Shown here in pieces: positions 62,854 through 64,000 of a DNA stretch of 64,000 nucleotides. Each line of letters starts with the position of its first letter. Position 1 is the first letter of the stretch. The translations under genes and the position numbers were made by a program. This DNA comes from Vreelandella neptunia (GTDB lineage Bacteria > Pseudomonadota > Gammaproteobacteria > Pseudomonadales > Halomonadaceae): NCBI RefSeq assembly GCF_022489065.1, contig NZ_JAKVTW010000010.1, positions 89,118-153,117 of the forward strand. Reading direction: 5' to 3'. The notes below the pieces were generated by a model. That model was not told where the DNA came from and ran no database searches. It worked only from the letters and a program-made list of their open reading frames with translations.

Positions 62854-63268
62854 TAAAGAGCAGCCATCCCTGGCACTCCTACCTCTTTTCACTACCAGTA
62901 ATCACATCCCTGTTGTAACGCATTCGACATGCTTAAAGCGGCGATCGTGGGCGTCACACTTTCACCCTAGTCGTTATCAAGCCATTATTATGTAAGCGAT
63001 TGACCTCAGCATTTGTAAGCAATGGCTTACAGCATTTAGATATGGGAGAAATATAGAAGCGAAACGGCATGGGGGTAGCAAACCAAATTGGTAGCAACTA
63101 GGCCAGTGGCCGATGCAGTATGCTCTGGTGGAAGGCAATAACACCCGATCTGATACACCATAAGTCGAGCCGTTGGCACGCGAAAGTTTCGGCTAAAACA
63201 GTAGTTCAAAAGCAGAAATGCTTGGCGAGTAGGAATCCGGGAAGCCTGAATGGCTTTGGGAGTGGGTC
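62854..63268. other. Gap downstream of umuC with an inverted repeat
   Basis: In 415 bases no convincing gene is seen. An inverted repeat TGTAAGC-AATG-GCTTACA (63014-63031) and another TGTAAGC at 62991 are present and may mark an operator or a small terminator-like structure. No integrase attachment motif is recognised. Confidence 0.4.
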
Positions 63269-63553
63269 TCAGAACTCGTCTTCATTGATTAGCTCAAACA
63301 CGCGACGTTTGGCATGGGTGACATCGCTCTTCGCTAGAACGTGCCAGTCATAACACTCGCTGCCAGGTATTGTTTCCTGGCCGACGGCGCAACGGTCGCG
63401 CTCATAGCGGTATCGCGTCCCGCTAGGCGACTGCCATTCGATTACGTTATCCCCGGTGAATACGGGTTTCAAATCACTGATTTTGCGGAGAGCCATGGCT
63501 AAAGGTTCAAGTTTGTAAGGGGATAGGCGTTTATAACGGTAAACGTATTTCAC
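63269..63553 (-). CDS. Hypothetical protein, 94 residues
   Basis: An unrecognised 94-residue protein: basic N-terminus (KYVYRYKRLSPYKLE), LKPVFTGDNVIEWQSPSGTRYRYERDRC, CYDWHVLAKSDVTHAKRRVFELINEDEF. ATG near 63496 (MALRKIS) is an alternative start giving 75 residues. It is divergent from the next small gene with 48 bases between them. No function can be proposed. Confidence 0.5.
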   Translation of the reverse strand: MKYVYRYKRLSPYKLEPLAMALRKISDLKPVFTGDNVIEWQSPSGTRYRYERDRCAVGQETIPGSECYDWHVLAKSDVTHAKRRVFELINEDEF

Positions 63554-63601
63554 TGACGCTTATAACTCGATAAAGCAACAATTAACAACAGGAGAATGGC
63601 C

Positions 63602-63868
63602 ATGATGCGACACGAAAATATCCTCGCTGCCCTAGGCGGCATGGAGTTAGATGAAGCCATTGAATGCACCCGCGACGCACTCGATCAACCATGGCAGCCC
63701 TCACAGTTGAGTGTTACCACTGCCAACAAAAGCATATACCTGTCACTTGAAGAAAAACATGCAATAGGGAAGGCAATTCGAAAAATGCTGGAAGATCGAT
63801 TATCGGTGCTGGAAAACGAAGCGGAATGGTCAGACCTCATACGCAATTATACTTTCAAAGATAATTGA
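63602..63868 (+). CDS. Hypothetical protein, 88 residues
   Basis: An unrecognised small acidic, probably helical protein (NILAALGGMELDEAIECTRDAL; LSLEEKHAIGKAIRKMLEDRLSVLENEAEW). ATG 63602 is chosen because AGGAG ends 7 bases before it; an ATG at 63596 is too close. It is likely element cargo. Confidence 0.55.
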   Translation: MMRHENILAALGGMELDEAIECTRDALDQPWQPSQLSVTTANKSIYLSLEEKHAIGKAIRKMLEDRLSVLENEAEWSDLIRNYTFKDN

Positions 63869-64000
63869 AGATAATTAAATAAGCTTAAATTAATTAATAA
63901 ATTTCTTGTTCTAGTATTTAGTTAGCTAGCAAGAATAAGAGTAGCGCTGTACAACATAGGACTGTAACGCACTGCAAATGGAATGGGCATCTTAGAATAA

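Overview
The window looks like the chromosome of a heterotrophic gammaproteobacterium, most likely Halomonadaceae (Halomonas-like). This is inferred from the moderately GC-rich core, complete urate and glycolate catabolic clusters, a TRAP transporter, a phasin, and a cbb3 oxidase cluster ending in hemN and an Anr/Fnr regulator. No rRNA or other decisive taxonomic marker is present.

Layout. (1) 1-15.6 kb is a purine catabolism region: allantoinase PuuE (cut by the window edge), an Asp/Glu/hydantoin racemase, two NCS1 permeases, a GntR/FCD regulator, urate hydroxylase PuuD, UraH, UraD and an NCS2 urate/xanthine permease. Four copies of a TTGTATACA palindrome lie in its promoters. It is interrupted at 4.7-11.0 kb by a membrane protein, a RelE/ParE-type toxin-antitoxin pair and a modF-ilvC-ilvY block. 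That block lies between a 3' fragment of the GntR gene and the intact GntR gene. (2) 15.6-17.7 kb: a phasin and two glutathione transferases. (3) 17.7-36.9 kb is a C2/C3 hydroxyacid region: a lactate/glycolate permease, a large FAD/Fe-S dehydrogenase, a serine-glyoxylate-type aminotransferase, a CaiB-family CoA transferase, a crotonase-fold protein, a TRAP transporter, two GntR-family regulators, glcDEF, and two GlcG/HbpS-like genes. A TGGTnAGACCA operator is shared by the glc promoter and the permease promoter. (4) 37.0-37.7 kb: five tRNA genes (Asp, Val, Asp, Asp, Val listed by increasing coordinate, all on the minus strand). (5) 38.7-49.9 kb: ccoNOQP, ccoG, fixH-like, a copper P-type ATPase, ccoS, a SafE-family protein, hemN and anr.

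(6) From 50.58 kb to the right edge the window is accessory DNA. The resident tRNA-thiolation gene ttcA is cut exactly in its PP-loop codons. A divergent, AT-rich, full-length second ttcA follows immediately, as expected of an element that integrated in ttcA and brought a replacement. The element then carries a decayed IS630 transposase and a retron: reverse transcriptase, a St85/Ec86-like effector broken by one missing base, and a candidate msr-msd RNA with a perfect 28-bp hairpin. After these come a decayed IS66 transposase, an XRE regulator divergent from a wHTH protein/DEAD-helicase pair, a MbcA/ParS-like orphan, an SRAP-family DNA-crosslink protein, and a LexA-controlled small-ORF-umuD-umuC operon. 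No integrase or right attachment site is visible, so the element probably extends past the window.

The strongest points for follow-up are the ttcA replacement island, the frameshifted retron effector, the uncharacterised helicase/wHTH pair, and several shared operator families that link the catabolic clusters into regulons. All functional calls rest on motif and family recognition by eye; no database search was run.
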